Assembly (NCBI RefSeq): GCF_002207865.1 | Contig: NZ_BDQM01000008.1 | Location: forward strand, 80,245-144,244 | DNA length: 64,000 nt | From: Colwellia marinimaniae | Lineage (GTDB): Bacteria; Pseudomonadota; Gammaproteobacteria; Enterobacterales; Alteromonadaceae | Reading direction: 5' to 3' | Shown here: positions 30,600-40,543 of the stretch, in pieces | Layout: each line of letters opens with the position of its first letter | How positions within the stretch are numbered: the stretch's first letter is position 1 | Position numbers and translations under genes: made by a program | Notes under the pieces: generated by a model | What the model saw: only the letters and a program-made list of their open reading frames with translations | The model's database searches: none | Told to the model about the DNA's origin: nothing

Positions 30600-30894
30600 G
30601 AGACTTTCCTTGGTAGTTAGACTTATGCGGTTAGCATTTTTATTGTCAGAGTAAGAGCAAGTATGTCGGTGAATTATCGCTAGCAGATCACGATTTTATC
30701 ACTTATTAATGAAGAATTAATCACAGAAGTATCACAGCCGTGCATGCGGGCAGGGCTGCTAATATAAAATAATAAGAAATAGAGCTGAGAGGTGGATCAT
30801 AGTAAGTAATTTAGCAGCCACTATTTTTAACGCCAGTAATTTGTAGCCAAGGTTAGACCAGCGAACAAGTGGCAAATCAACGCAATGCGGTCAA

Positions 30895-32190
30895 TTATTG
30901 CTGGTCCTTGTTGTGGTGAATAGGAAATTCTATAATAAATTGTGTACCTTGCCCTAGCTTGCTTAGACAGGTGATTTTCCCACCTAAGCCTTGGTTAACA
31001 AGGTTATAGACAATGTACATGCCTAAACCACTACCGCCAGAGCCTCGCGTGGTGGTAAAAAAAGGTTCAAAGACCATCTGACTGACGGATTTTTCCATAC
31101 CCTGACCATAATCCGTATAGGTGAGTAATACCTTGCTGTGCTTTTGTTTTACCGTGATCAGCATTTTTCCTTGCTCATCATCTTGATAGGCGTGCACAAT
31201 TGAATTCATGATCAGGTTAGTAATAATTTGTGAAATACCCCCAGGAATGGTATTAAGCTTTATGGTTTGATCACCAGTTACTTCTACCGTGTGCTGAGCT
31301 TTATTGATGGCGGGTGATAAGCTGTTGACTACTTTTTGAATATAACTGAGCAAATTGATGTTACGTTTTCTTTCACTGGTTTGATCAACAGCTACCAGCT
31401 TGAAGTTGGAAATTTGTTCAGCGGCTCTATCTAAATTGGTTAAAATAATATCAACAGATTTTGGTGCACTGTCAACAAAGTCCGCTAGATCTTTGCGGCT
31501 AATTTTACCTTGCTTAAAATTATGTTTTAGCTGTTGCAATTTTTCTTGTAAAAAAGAGGCACCGGTAATGCTAATCCCAATAGGTGTATTTAGCTCGTGG
31601 GCGACACCAGCTACTAAACGGCCTAAGGAGGCCATTTTTTCTGATTCGAGCAACTTGTTTTGTGTCGCCATTAAATTTTCAATCGAATTTTGTAATTCCT
31701 GCGTGCGTTCTTTCACCAGTTCTTCTAAGTGCTCTTTGTGCACTCTTAGTTCGGCTTCGGCTTTTTCGCGTACTTTACAGGCAATATTTAATAGCTGTTT
31801 TTCTTTATGTAACTCCAAAAAAACCGCCACCTTACTGCGGACGACATCTTCATTAATTGGTTTTACTAGGTAATCTACCGCGCCGCTGGCATAGCCTTTA
31901 AATTCAAAAGTCTCATCCCGGGCAAAAGCGGTGATAAATATAACCGGAATGTGGCTAGTTTTAGGATGATCAAGAATTAAGGCCGCGGTTTCGAAGCCAT
32001 CCATACAAGGCATTTGTACATCCATTAAGATCAGGGCAAAATCATGTTTGTGGGCCACGGCAAGTGCCTGTTGTCCAGAGAGTGCTTTGATAATTTCAAC
32101 ATTGAGTGAAGCCAAGGTGCGCTCATAAACGCGCAAATTATTAGGCTCATCATCAACAATCAGAATTTTTGGCAGCGTCTCTAAGTCCAT
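30895..32190 (-). CDS. response regulator-histidine kinase fusion
   Basis: From ATG 32190 (four bases after the cheB-like stop; an upstream TTG/ATG at 32241 would overlap that gene) the protein is 431 residues. Receiver domain 8-125 (ILIVDDEPNN, FALILMDVQMPCMDG, DYLVKPIN), a coiled coil (about 140-200), then HisKA with AGVAHELNTPIGISI and an ATPase domain with NLIMNSIVHAYQ and GSGGSGLGMYIV. Receiver-first kinases of this type relay signals in chemotaxis-like or hybrid kinase clusters. It is last in the order hybrid kinase - CheR - CheB - this gene. Confidence 0.9.
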   Translation of the reverse strand: MDLETLPKILIVDDEPNNLRVYERTLASLNVEIIKALSGQQALAVAHKHDFALILMDVQMPCMDGFETAALILDHPKTSHIPVIFITAFARDETFEFKGYASGAVDYLVKPINEDVVRSKVAVFLELHKEKQLLNIACKVREKAEAELRVHKEHLEELVKERTQELQNSIENLMATQNKLLESEKMASLGRLVAGVAHELNTPIGISITGASFLQEKLQQLKHNFKQGKISRKDLADFVDSAPKSVDIILTNLDRAAEQISNFKLVAVDQTSERKRNINLLSYIQKVVNSLSPAINKAQHTVEVTGDQTIKLNTIPGGISQIITNLIMNSIVHAYQDDEQGKMLITVKQKHSKVLLTYTDYGQGMEKSVSQMVFEPFFTTTRGSGGSGLGMYIVYNLVNQGLGGKITCLSKLGQGTQFIIEFPIHHNKDQQ

Positions 32191-32191
32191 G

Positions 32192-32803
32192 TTATCCCTT
32201 GTCTCCTTGCATGAGGTGGCACAAAAATGGCGCAATATCATTCAAGGGTAATATATGATCTACTGTATGTAAGTAAATGGCTGCTTTTGGCATAAAATCA
32301 ACTTCAGCAGTTCTTGGCGCTTGTACCAGTGTTAAGCCAGCACGGTCACTAATATTCTTTAGCCCTATACTGCCATCACTACTTGCTCCTGTAAGTATAA
32401 GACCAATTAATTGATTTTTGTAGCAAGCACTGGCGCTGTCAAAGAGCACGTCAATTGAAGGTAGCGCAAAATTAACTGGCGGCTCAAGACTCAACGCAAA
32501 AATCTTACTTTTTTCAATAAGTAGGTGGTACTTTGCCGGGGCAATGTAAATATTTCCCGGTTTTATTTTTGCGCCTAACATAGCTTCCTTAACCGGCATA
32601 GCGCAATCATTGTTAAAATAACTGATAAGAAAGTCATTGTGGCTGGCCCCCTCAAAGACGATTTCGCCTCTATGTTGCAGCACTATGATGGCAAGAGGAA
32701 AGTTTATGGGTAGTTTAGGTAATATTTTATGCAGCGCATTAAGACCGCCGGCAGAGACACCGATAACTAAAGCTTGATAAAGGGCGTTATTATTGGCCGC
32801 CAT
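32192..32803 (-). CDS. CheB-type methylesterase domain protein (no receiver)
   Basis: 203 residues. Only the CheB catalytic domain is present: VIGVSAGGLNALHKILPKL with the Ser of SxGG, LQHRGEI with the His, and LTGASSDGSIGLKNI with the catalytic Asp region. The N-terminal receiver of canonical CheB is missing. With CheR upstream and no MCP nearby, it may act on the large membrane kinase encoded first in the operon rather than on chemoreceptors. Confidence 0.88.
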   Translation of the reverse strand: MAANNNALYQALVIGVSAGGLNALHKILPKLPINFPLAIIVLQHRGEIVFEGASHNDFLISYFNNDCAMPVKEAMLGAKIKPGNIYIAPAKYHLLIEKSKIFALSLEPPVNFALPSIDVLFDSASACYKNQLIGLILTGASSDGSIGLKNISDRAGLTLVQAPRTAEVDFMPKAAIYLHTVDHILPLNDIAPFLCHLMQGDKG

Positions 32804-32827
32804 TATAAGTGAGTTGCTTGGCGACGA

Positions 32828-33703
32828 TTATTCATAGTTGATTTTTTGATAAATACGCTGGTCTTTAGCAATAGTCTCAAAGTTGTTTATTTGATTGCTA
32901 AATTCCAGTGATTCTTTATCACCTAATAACAGATAACCACGATGTATTAGGCTTTTATTAAAGAGTGACAAGACCTTGTTCTGTAAATTTTTATCAAAAT
33001 AGATAAGTACGTTACGGCAAAGGATTAAATGCATTTGAGCAAAACATTGGTCTTTTATCAAGTTATGGTGGGCAAAGGTAATATGCTCTTTAAGATCATT
33101 ATGCATCTTGGCATAACCATGCTTGGCTTGATAATAATCTGCAAAAGATGCTTTGCCACCTGCCTGTTGGTAATTATGGGTATACTCGGTGATTTTTTCT
33201 GCTTTATAAATGCCTTGCTCTGCTATTTTTAACGAGTGATTGTTAAAGTCTGTCGCATATATCTGGCTGCGATTGAGTAAACCTTCTTCTTTTAACATGA
33301 TGGCTAATGAATAGACTTCTTCACCTGTGGCGCAACCAGCATGCCAAATATTGATCCGGGAGTAGGTTTTTAGTTGGGTAAAAACCTTGTCTCTGAGTGC
33401 TTTAAATACCAGAGGGTCACGAAACATTTCTGTGACGGTTACGGACATTTCTTTGAGGAATAGTTCAAAAAATTCAGGCTGGTACAAAATTTTAGGGATC
33501 ATTTCGGCAACATTGTTTAGTTGCGCCTTTTTTAGGCAGTTGTTTATGCGCCGGGTGAGCGATGCTTGGGCATAATGGCTAAAATCATAGTCATAGCGAA
33601 ACTCTATGGCTTGTAGTAATAGCTTAATCTCTAGTGCCATTATCTCGTCTTCGTCAGGGCGAGGACTATAAGCTTTAGTCTTTGTTTTAGTGGTAGGTAT
33701 CAA
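32828..33703 (-). CDS. CheR-type methyltransferase
   Basis: 291 residues. SAM-dependent glutamate O-methyltransferase. CheR landmarks: SLTRRINNCL, VTEMFRDPLVFKAL, IWHAGCATGEEVYSLAIML (SAM site), IYATDFN, and LILCRNVLIYF. It is 24 bp from the CheB gene and 45 bp from the hybrid kinase. The kinase has a receptor-like periplasmic domain and HAMP, a plausible methylation target; that is inference. Confidence 0.92.
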   Translation of the reverse strand: MIPTTKTKTKAYSPRPDEDEIMALEIKLLLQAIEFRYDYDFSHYAQASLTRRINNCLKKAQLNNVAEMIPKILYQPEFFELFLKEMSVTVTEMFRDPLVFKALRDKVFTQLKTYSRINIWHAGCATGEEVYSLAIMLKEEGLLNRSQIYATDFNNHSLKIAEQGIYKAEKITEYTHNYQQAGGKASFADYYQAKHGYAKMHNDLKEHITFAHHNLIKDQCFAQMHLILCRNVLIYFDKNLQNKVLSLFNKSLIHRGYLLLGDKESLEFSNQINNFETIAKDQRIYQKINYE

Positions 33704-33748
33704 AAGCTGTTCCTTGTTATCGAATCAAGGTCGCAAAATGAACATTTG

Positions 33749-36700
33749 CTATGCGTCTTTTTTAAATAACCAAATACGCAAAATGGAAACCAGTTTGTCA
33801 AAATCTATAGGTTTAGTTAAATATTCTGATGCGCCAGATTTTAAGGCTAACTCTCTATCTTCTGGCATCGTTTTCGCGGTTAGGGCAATAATAGGAATTT
33901 TTTTATAGTGCTTCATATTACGGATAATTTGGGTGGCTTCATTGCCATCCATTACTGGCATCATGGTGTCCATTAAAATAAGTTCAAAATCGTTATGCTC
34001 TCTGAGCAGTTCAATCGCCTCTTTACCGTTATTGGCCATTTCTACATCACACCCTATATCAATTAACTTTTTAGATAAGGCATAGCTATTACGCATATCA
34101 TCATCAGTTAATAATATTTTACGTCCTTGTAAAATGGCATCTTCGTCATGTAAAAGCCGCATAGACTTTTTATCTTTAAGCTTAGTTAACTTACTGGATT
34201 TTTCTTCAATGTCGTATAAGAATAACGATATATCATCAAGTAAACGCTCAGGAGAGCCGGTGCCTTTTATGACTACCGTAGAAGAGTATTTGTCGAGCTC
34301 TGCTTGCTCTTGGTCGGTAATCTCTTTACCGGTATAGACAATTACCGGTGGTAATACTTCTAGGGTGCCAGCATTAACTTGTTTTAATAGCTCAATACCA
34401 CTCATATCGGGTAAACCTAAGTCTAAAATAACGCAGTCATATTTTCCGGTTAAAATGGCGACACAGCCTTCTTCGCCAGTAGAGACACACGTGGCTTTTA
34501 GGCCGATATTTTCCAGTAATCGTCGGGTGGCTTTACTATGGTGCTTATTATCTTCAATAATCAATACTTGGCGAATCTTTGCTGTTGATAAGTTTTCAAT
34601 TTCAACTAATACTTGGTGCAGCTGCTCACTACTAACGGGTTTTGTTTGTAAGCCAATCGCTCCTTCTGCTAAGGCCTCACTGCGACTTTCACTGTGGGCT
34701 GAAATGATTTCTACTGGAATATGCTGAGTTTTTAAGCTGGACTTTAATTGCTCTAATACTTGGTGGCCATCAATATCGGGTAGCATAAGGTCAAGAATAA
34801 TACCATTGGGCTGATGATGTTGTGCTAAATATATTCCCGAGCGGCCATCACCGGCCACCAAGCATTTATAGCCACTTTTTCGGGCGTAATCACGTAATAT
34901 TTTCGCAAATATTTTATCATCATCTATGACTAACAGCGTTTTGTCGCCAGCGTGTATATTGAATCTATCGTCATCAATAAAAATATTTAGCTCTAAATCT
35001 ATGTCTCTGTCAATACCCGCTAATGCAGAGGTGTGAACCGCAGGGGGCTGAGGTAAGGTACTTGCTGCACTTTGTTTACTCGCTAGGTTGGTCGCTATTA
35101 TATTGGCTTCATTTTTACTGGCGGAGCTAGTGGCATCGTCAGAAGAGAGTGGTAAATACAGGGTAAAGCTACTGCCTTTATGTATTTGGCTGGTCAGTTG
35201 TATTTCTCCGCCCAGTAAATGGCTTAATTCTCTCGCTATGGTTAAACCTAAGCCAGTACCGCCATATTTTCGGCTAGTTGAGCCATCGGCTTGTTGAAAG
35301 GCCTCAAAAATAGCTTGTAACTTATCTTCCGCAATACCAACACCCGTATCAGTAACCACAATGGCCAAGCTGTTGGTTACGGTTAAGTGTTGCTGTCTAA
35401 AGTGAGTGTTTTCAGCGGGCAGGCGGAAGTTTATTGTTACTTCTCCTATTTCGGTGAATTTTATCGCATTTGAAAGTAAGTTGCGTAATATTTGCTCGAG
35501 GCGTTGACTGTCAGTGATAAGGCTATCAGGTATGTTATTGTCTATGCTGGCTGACAATTGAATGTTCCTTTCTTTTGCCAGCGGGGTAAAAAGTTGCAAT
35601 AACTTATCTTTTACTTGGCTAAGTTGAACATTTTCTCGGTGAATATTTAATTTCCCTGCTTCGACTTTTGATAAGTCGAGAATATCGTTAATCAGGTGCA
35701 GCAGGCTTTGACCACCATCATAGATGATATGGGCATCTTCAACTTCAGTTTCATCTAAGTGACCACTGGTATTGTCAGCTAAGCCCTTAGCTAAGAGTAA
35801 TAAGCTATTCAGTGGCGTTCTTAATTCGTGGCTCATATTCGCTAAAAACTCTGACTTATATTTACTGGCTATCGTCAGCTCTTTGGCCTTGATCGCTAAC
35901 TCTTGCTCTGAGGCGGCAATCTTGTCTCTTTGCGCTTGTAAATCTTTTTGTCTTTGGCCTAATTCATCATTAGAGGTTTGTAGTTCCTCACTTTGTTGTC
36001 TTAATTCCTCTTCTGAGGCTTTTAATTGCTGGGTTTGCTCAACTAAATTTTCATTAGCACTTTTTAACTCTTCTTGCTGCGTTTGTAATTCTTCTGCCTG
36101 TTGCTGGGTTTCGTGTAATAGTTGTTTGGTTCTTTGTTGACTGAATAGGTTGTTAATGACTATGCCGAGACTTTGTGCTACTTGCGTTAATGTTAGCTGC
36201 TGTTCCTCAGTAAAAACGTGGAAGGAAGCCAGTTCAATAACGGCCATAATTTTGCTTTCAAAAAGTATAGGTAAGAGTATTAAATTAAGGGGTGTTTGCT
36301 CACCTAAGGCGGAATTTATTTGAATATAATCACCGGGGACCTTAGTCAGCAGAATAAGTTTCTTCTCTTTAGCGCACTGGCCAATTAAACCCTCGCCTAC
36401 CTTAATAGTCGCGGCAATATTTTTTCTAGATTGAAAAGCGTAACTGCCGACCAGAGACAAGGTATTACTATCTTGTTGCTCCTTAATATATATCACCCCA
36501 TGTCCGGCTTGGCAGGCAGTGGCTAAATTACTAATGATGTCATCACTCAGTTTTGTTAGTTCAGTGATACCCTGAGTCAGTTCGTTAATTTCAGCTAATT
36601 GATGCTGGCGCTCATTTTGTTTAGATAACTGGTCGTTATTTTGCTGTAAGTCGGCTTCAAATTTTTTCTCTTGCGATATATCTCGAATAAAGCCAGTGTA

Positions 36701-38143
36701 AACTCTGTTTTGAGCACCTTGTTGCGTTACTTCGCCGACAGACAGCGCGATAGGAAATATAGTGCCATCTTTTTTAAGAGCCTGAACTTCTCGACCGATA
36801 CCAATAACTTTTTTGATAGCGCTAGTTTTATAGTTGTTAAGATAACTATCGTGCTCGGCCGCATAAGGCATAGGCATCAGTTTTTTAATATTTTGCCCTA
36901 TTATTTCCTCTCGCCGATAATGAAATAAACGCATAGTCGAGTTGTTACACGAAAGAATAGTACCTAGTGCATCTATGGTTAAAATAGCATCCATACTGGT
37001 ATTGACTATGCCCTCATTAAGGGCTATTTTTTCTGCCAAGCTAGCATTTTGCTCAATAATTTGCGCTTTCATATTATGTAAAGCATGACCAAGCTTGTCT
37101 TGCTCACCTTTCGGGTGAATTTCCTGGCTGAAATCTCCTAAGGCAATAGCTTCAGCTTGCTCTGCGGCTTCTGCCATTGATTGTATGGTGCTATTAATCG
37201 CTAAGGATAACTCACCGAGTTCATCATTGCTGATTTGGCTGATTTGTTGACTTAAATCGCCCCTTGCTACCTTCTTGGCGAGTTCTCTTAATCGGGTGAT
37301 AGGCAAACTAATGAGCCGAGCAATAATAAAGGAACCTAATGTGGCCAGAATAGTGCCGATAATGATCAGCAAAAGAATTTGTTGAATAGCCGCCTGCTCA
37401 TGTTCTTCGGCAGCGTAGAGTGACTCTTGGGTAAAATCTTCAATTTCTGTTAATAGCTGCTCAAGCTCATGATCTATATTATCTTCTTCTAATTCAATAT
37501 CATGAATGAGCCGTTCAAGCCGTTCAAGCTGTTCTCGCTCAGCGAGTAAGTTGTCTTGTTGAACCTTAGCTGATAAGGGCGTGGCATTGATGTCACTACT
37601 CACTTGAGGCGTAGCGTAGTTGAATGCAAGACCTTTAAGTTTTGCATTGAGTAGGGCAATAATTTTCATGGCATGTTTTTGGTAACTTTGGTGTTCAGCA
37701 CTTATATTGATTATCTGTTTTAATACGTATTGGAATTCTTGTTTATCGGCCTCATAAGGGGTGAGCTTAATATCATCATTTACCTTTGACTCTAGCTGAA
37801 GCAATTCTTGTTTAACTTGCGCACCAAAGTGGAGAAACTGAGCTTTAGCCATGGCATACTCTTGTACCGTTAACGCTGACTGAAATGTCTGGGTTCCTAA
37901 GCGTAATACCCGCTCTAAATACAGTGCTTGTTCGAGTTGATGGGTTTCTATTGCGGTAATGCTACGAATTAACGGCATATCAATTTCAGCAATTTCTTCA
38001 ACCTCTTCACCAATCAGCTTCATTTGATTTAAAGCATAGAGGCCAATGATTAATATTAAGCTAATGTTAATAAAGGCATTAACAATGAGCTTTTTCTTTA
38101 TGGTGAATTGAAAAGCAGATTTTTGCTTAGAATTATTATGCAT
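33749..38143 (-). CDS. giant hybrid sensor kinase (HAMP-PAS-GAF-HisKA-HATPase-3xREC)
   Basis: 1464 residues. Membrane helices at about 15-35 and 257-280, with a helical periplasmic region between them as in chemoreceptors. Then HAMP (ISLPITRLRELAKKVARGDL) and a second HAMP-like segment, PAS near 385-490 (AILTIDALGTILSCNN), GAF near 540-690, a long Gln/Glu-rich coiled coil, HisKA (FLANMSHELRTPLNS), ATPase (NLLSNAIKFTE, GTGLGLTIAREL), and three receivers starting LLVIDDD, VLIIEDN and ILLTDDD. The phospho-Asp motifs are LDLMLPDIDG, LDLGLPDMSG and MDTMMPVMDG. First gene of the CheR/CheB operon. Confidence 0.93.
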   Translation of the reverse strand: MHNNSKQKSAFQFTIKKKLIVNAFINISLILIIGLYALNQMKLIGEEVEEIAEIDMPLIRSITAIETHQLEQALYLERVLRLGTQTFQSALTVQEYAMAKAQFLHFGAQVKQELLQLESKVNDDIKLTPYEADKQEFQYVLKQIINISAEHQSYQKHAMKIIALLNAKLKGLAFNYATPQVSSDINATPLSAKVQQDNLLAEREQLERLERLIHDIELEEDNIDHELEQLLTEIEDFTQESLYAAEEHEQAAIQQILLLIIIGTILATLGSFIIARLISLPITRLRELAKKVARGDLSQQISQISNDELGELSLAINSTIQSMAEAAEQAEAIALGDFSQEIHPKGEQDKLGHALHNMKAQIIEQNASLAEKIALNEGIVNTSMDAILTIDALGTILSCNNSTMRLFHYRREEIIGQNIKKLMPMPYAAEHDSYLNNYKTSAIKKVIGIGREVQALKKDGTIFPIALSVGEVTQQGAQNRVYTGFIRDISQEKKFEADLQQNNDQLSKQNERQHQLAEINELTQGITELTKLSDDIISNLATACQAGHGVIYIKEQQDSNTLSLVGSYAFQSRKNIAATIKVGEGLIGQCAKEKKLILLTKVPGDYIQINSALGEQTPLNLILLPILFESKIMAVIELASFHVFTEEQQLTLTQVAQSLGIVINNLFSQQRTKQLLHETQQQAEELQTQQEELKSANENLVEQTQQLKASEEELRQQSEELQTSNDELGQRQKDLQAQRDKIAASEQELAIKAKELTIASKYKSEFLANMSHELRTPLNSLLLLAKGLADNTSGHLDETEVEDAHIIYDGGQSLLHLINDILDLSKVEAGKLNIHRENVQLSQVKDKLLQLFTPLAKERNIQLSASIDNNIPDSLITDSQRLEQILRNLLSNAIKFTEIGEVTINFRLPAENTHFRQQHLTVTNSLAIVVTDTGVGIAEDKLQAIFEAFQQADGSTSRKYGGTGLGLTIARELSHLLGGEIQLTSQIHKGSSFTLYLPLSSDDATSSASKNEANIIATNLASKQSAASTLPQPPAVHTSALAGIDRDIDLELNIFIDDDRFNIHAGDKTLLVIDDDKIFAKILRDYARKSGYKCLVAGDGRSGIYLAQHHQPNGIILDLMLPDIDGHQVLEQLKSSLKTQHIPVEIISAHSESRSEALAEGAIGLQTKPVSSEQLHQVLVEIENLSTAKIRQVLIIEDNKHHSKATRRLLENIGLKATCVSTGEEGCVAILTGKYDCVILDLGLPDMSGIELLKQVNAGTLEVLPPVIVYTGKEITDQEQAELDKYSSTVVIKGTGSPERLLDDISLFLYDIEEKSSKLTKLKDKKSMRLLHDEDAILQGRKILLTDDDMRNSYALSKKLIDIGCDVEMANNGKEAIELLREHNDFELILMDTMMPVMDGNEATQIIRNMKHYKKIPIIALTAKTMPEDRELALKSGASEYLTKPIDFDKLVSILRIWLFKKDA

Positions 38144-38253
38144 AACTGTTGTTAGTCTTTGCTGAGTAAATCGCTATCTACAAAGCATAGTAAAGTATGA
38201 TAAAAAGCCTAATTTTTATGGGTTTTGTCGTAATTTCAACCTAGAACCGCTGT

Positions 38254-39549
38254 TTATTTCGGGAATTGTAAGGTAAAGCAGGCACCAGATAGACGTTGGC
38301 TATTGCTGGCGTTAATGCTGCCTTGATGCCAGTCCATGATTTTACTGCAAATAGCTAAGCCTAAGCCAAAATGACCTTGCTCTCTTGACCTATCGGCATC
38401 GAGTTTGACAAAGGGGGTGAAGATAATGGCGAGTTTATCATTTGCTATGCCTTTGCCATCATCTTCAACGGTAATGGTCAGTTGTTGGTTGTTATTGGTT
38501 AGGGTGAGTAGTACTTGGCTGTTGGCGTAGCCAATGGCATTGCTAATAAGATTGACTAGGGCGCGATAGCTCCAGTGGTAATCTAAGGGATAAAGTATGG
38601 TGTTATCGCCCGTTAACTGTACGCTAATGTTTTTTTGCTCTGCCAGTACTTGGCAATCATTGATAGCCGAGGTGATTAGGGCACAAATATTGGTCGGCTG
38701 CTTTTTTAAATTTAGCCCTTGGCGTTCCATCGAGGCATAATCAAGAAAAGCACTGGTCATTTCCTCCATGCGTGTTAATTCATTGTCCATGCGCGACAAG
38801 TAATTATTTTTCTTTTCAATGGAGTTACTGTCTAAAGCGGCTTCTATACCAAAACGTAAACAAGCCATTGGTGTACGAATATCATGGGATAAGCTGCGAG
38901 CGAGGATTTTATTATCGGCGACGAGTTTTTCTAGTTTACTGGCCATGGTATTAAAGCTTTGCTCTAACACTTTTATATAAGATAAGCGGCTACTGGCGAT
39001 ACGCACATCAAGCTGTCCTGAGCCTATTTTAGCGGCGGCATTGTTGAGTAGGTATAAACGTCTAGTTAAGGGGATTAACCATAAAATAAGTATGAAACAA
39101 ATACTTAGGTAGAGTGTTAACGTTAAAATAAAATTAATGTTGTCGTCATCTGCTGTTTCAGTGGGTAGTTCAAGGCGCAAAAGAAACTCAGGGTGGTTGG
39201 CTATGCTTTTTAATAAGTATTGGTTGGCACTTGAGGCTAGCAGTAAGCCTCCTGGCAGGGTTAATTGCGCAATTAGTGAGCTAGGCAGGGCGATTTTTTT
39301 GCTCGATGCTAAGCTAGTATCCAGTTGGTAATGTTGTTGAAATTGCTTAACTCTTTCGTTTAACTCTAGACTACTGAGCGAGCTCAGCTCGCTAGTTAGC
39401 CCATTGACTAACTGTCGGTAGACCGTGGTTGTTTGCGTTTCGGTTATTTTATCTTCTGTGGCATATGCCACTAGTTCATCGAGTCCCCAGCCAATAAAAA
39501 ATAGCGAGCCTAATACGGTGAGAATAATACTGATATAGAGGCCACGCAT
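38254..39549 (-). CDS. sensor histidine kinase, RstB-like
   Basis: 431 residues. Helices at about 5-25 and 145-165 bracket a periplasmic sensor. HAMP follows, then HisKA with LARSLSHDIRTPMACLRF and an ATPase domain ending in HFGLGLAICSKI. The wording DIRTPMACLRFGIE and FLDYASMERQGLNL is close in style to RstB. It is two bases downstream of its OmpR-type partner. Targets likely include the DUF3019/MipA genes upstream, as such clusters recur in marine gammaproteobacteria (from memory). Confidence 0.9.
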   Translation of the reverse strand: MRGLYISIILTVLGSLFFIGWGLDELVAYATEDKITETQTTTVYRQLVNGLTSELSSLSSLELNERVKQFQQHYQLDTSLASSKKIALPSSLIAQLTLPGGLLLASSANQYLLKSIANHPEFLLRLELPTETADDDNINFILTLTLYLSICFILILWLIPLTRRLYLLNNAAAKIGSGQLDVRIASSRLSYIKVLEQSFNTMASKLEKLVADNKILARSLSHDIRTPMACLRFGIEAALDSNSIEKKNNYLSRMDNELTRMEEMTSAFLDYASMERQGLNLKKQPTNICALITSAINDCQVLAEQKNISVQLTGDNTILYPLDYHWSYRALVNLISNAIGYANSQVLLTLTNNNQQLTITVEDDGKGIANDKLAIIFTPFVKLDADRSREQGHFGLGLAICSKIMDWHQGSINASNSQRLSGACFTLQFPK

Positions 39550-39551
39550 GG

Positions 39552-40280
39552 TTATTCGTCAATGCCAAAGCTTGATTGCTCTTGCCAAGCATCACTAACA
39601 AATAAATAGCCTTTACCCCAAATGGTTTTAAATTTTTTCGGTTTTTGTGGGTCATCATTAAATAATTTACGTAAGGTTGATAACATCACGTCAAAACGTC
39701 TATCTTGACCATCATATTCGCGTTTTTTCAGCGCTTTAAAAACAGAGTCTCGGTCAACTACACTGCCAGCATGTTGGGCTAAATAGGTGAGGAAGGCAAA
39801 GAGGCTGGTTGATAACTCTACTTCTTTACCTTGATAAACGACACGTTTTGCTGCTTGGTTTATGCTCAAATCACCAAAAACCAGTTCGTTATTGAGGTTA
39901 TTGTCTGCTTTGTTTCTATGGCTGAGTTGACGGTTAATGCGCGCTAATAAAGCCCGTGGTCGAACGGGTTTTATTACATAGTCATCCGCGCCAGCTTCTA
40001 AGCCAATCACTTCATCAAATTCATCGGCGCGGGCGGTTAACATAATAATTGGCACTTGTTGGCTCGGCTTATGTTGACGAATAAGCCGGCATACTTCTAT
40101 GCCATTTAAGCCTGGTAACATAACGTCGAGTAAAACGATATCAGTGCTGTTTTTCTTAATAACATCTAAGACTAAATCGCCACGGGCGACATGGGTGACA
40201 TTAAAGCCCTGTTCGGTTAAATATTCACAGACCCAATTAGCAAGGCTAATATCATCTTCCACCAATAAAATATTGTGCAT
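39552..40280 (-). CDS. OmpR-family response regulator, RstA-like
   Basis: 242 residues. Receiver with VEDDIS, phospho-Asp in IVLLDVMLPGLNG, and DYVIKPVRPRALLARI. Winged helix with STSLFAFLTYLAQHAGSVVDR and FDVMLSTLRKLFNDDP; the VMLSTLRKLF region resembles RstA. Two-base gap to the kinase gene. The 263-bp gap upstream holds a MITE-like repeat. Confidence 0.92.
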   Translation of the reverse strand: MHNILLVEDDISLANWVCEYLTEQGFNVTHVARGDLVLDVIKKNSTDIVLLDVMLPGLNGIEVCRLIRQHKPSQQVPIIMLTARADEFDEVIGLEAGADDYVIKPVRPRALLARINRQLSHRNKADNNLNNELVFGDLSINQAAKRVVYQGKEVELSTSLFAFLTYLAQHAGSVVDRDSVFKALKKREYDGQDRRFDVMLSTLRKLFNDDPQKPKKFKTIWGKGYLFVSDAWQEQSSFGIDE

Positions 40281-40329
40281 TTTATCTATTCCTACCCTTT
40301 TATTTAGTTACCGCTTTAGTGTTTATTAA

Positions 40330-40541
40330 AGGCTCTGTTCCATAATACTATTGTCTACATTGTAACTATAAGATTTGAGTATTACTGAGGTGATAACAGC
40401 GAACTTCACCAGCATGACAGTATATGGATATACCTGATAGACCGTGCAGGAGCACACTGTCCTGACGCTGGTGTAGAGCCCCATGGACGGTTTTACGCTT
40501 CTCGCTTGTTTACTCAGCAACACTAAACTACCACAGAGCCT
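40330..40541. mobile_element. second MITE of the GAGCCCCATGGA family
   Basis: 212 bp ending in AGGCTCTG (40330) and CAGAGCCT (40541), a perfect 8-bp inverted terminus. Its last 66 bp before the terminal T match 23671-23736 at 56 positions. It has an internal CACCAGC/GCTGGTG pairing. Flanks TTTATTAAA and TGGTTAAAA are only loosely alike, so no clear target duplication. It fills the gap between the DUF3019 gene and the response regulator. Confidence 0.65.
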
Positions 40542-40543
40542 GG

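Noticed and set aside
30690..30740. ATCAC direct repeats before the spondin genes as a response-regulator site
   Set aside because: Spacing is irregular and the word is too short to support an operator.
35772..36140. 122-codon plus-strand ORF inside the hybrid kinase
   Set aside because: Antisense shadow of the Gln/Glu-rich coiled coil (Cys/Ser/Leu-rich), not a gene.
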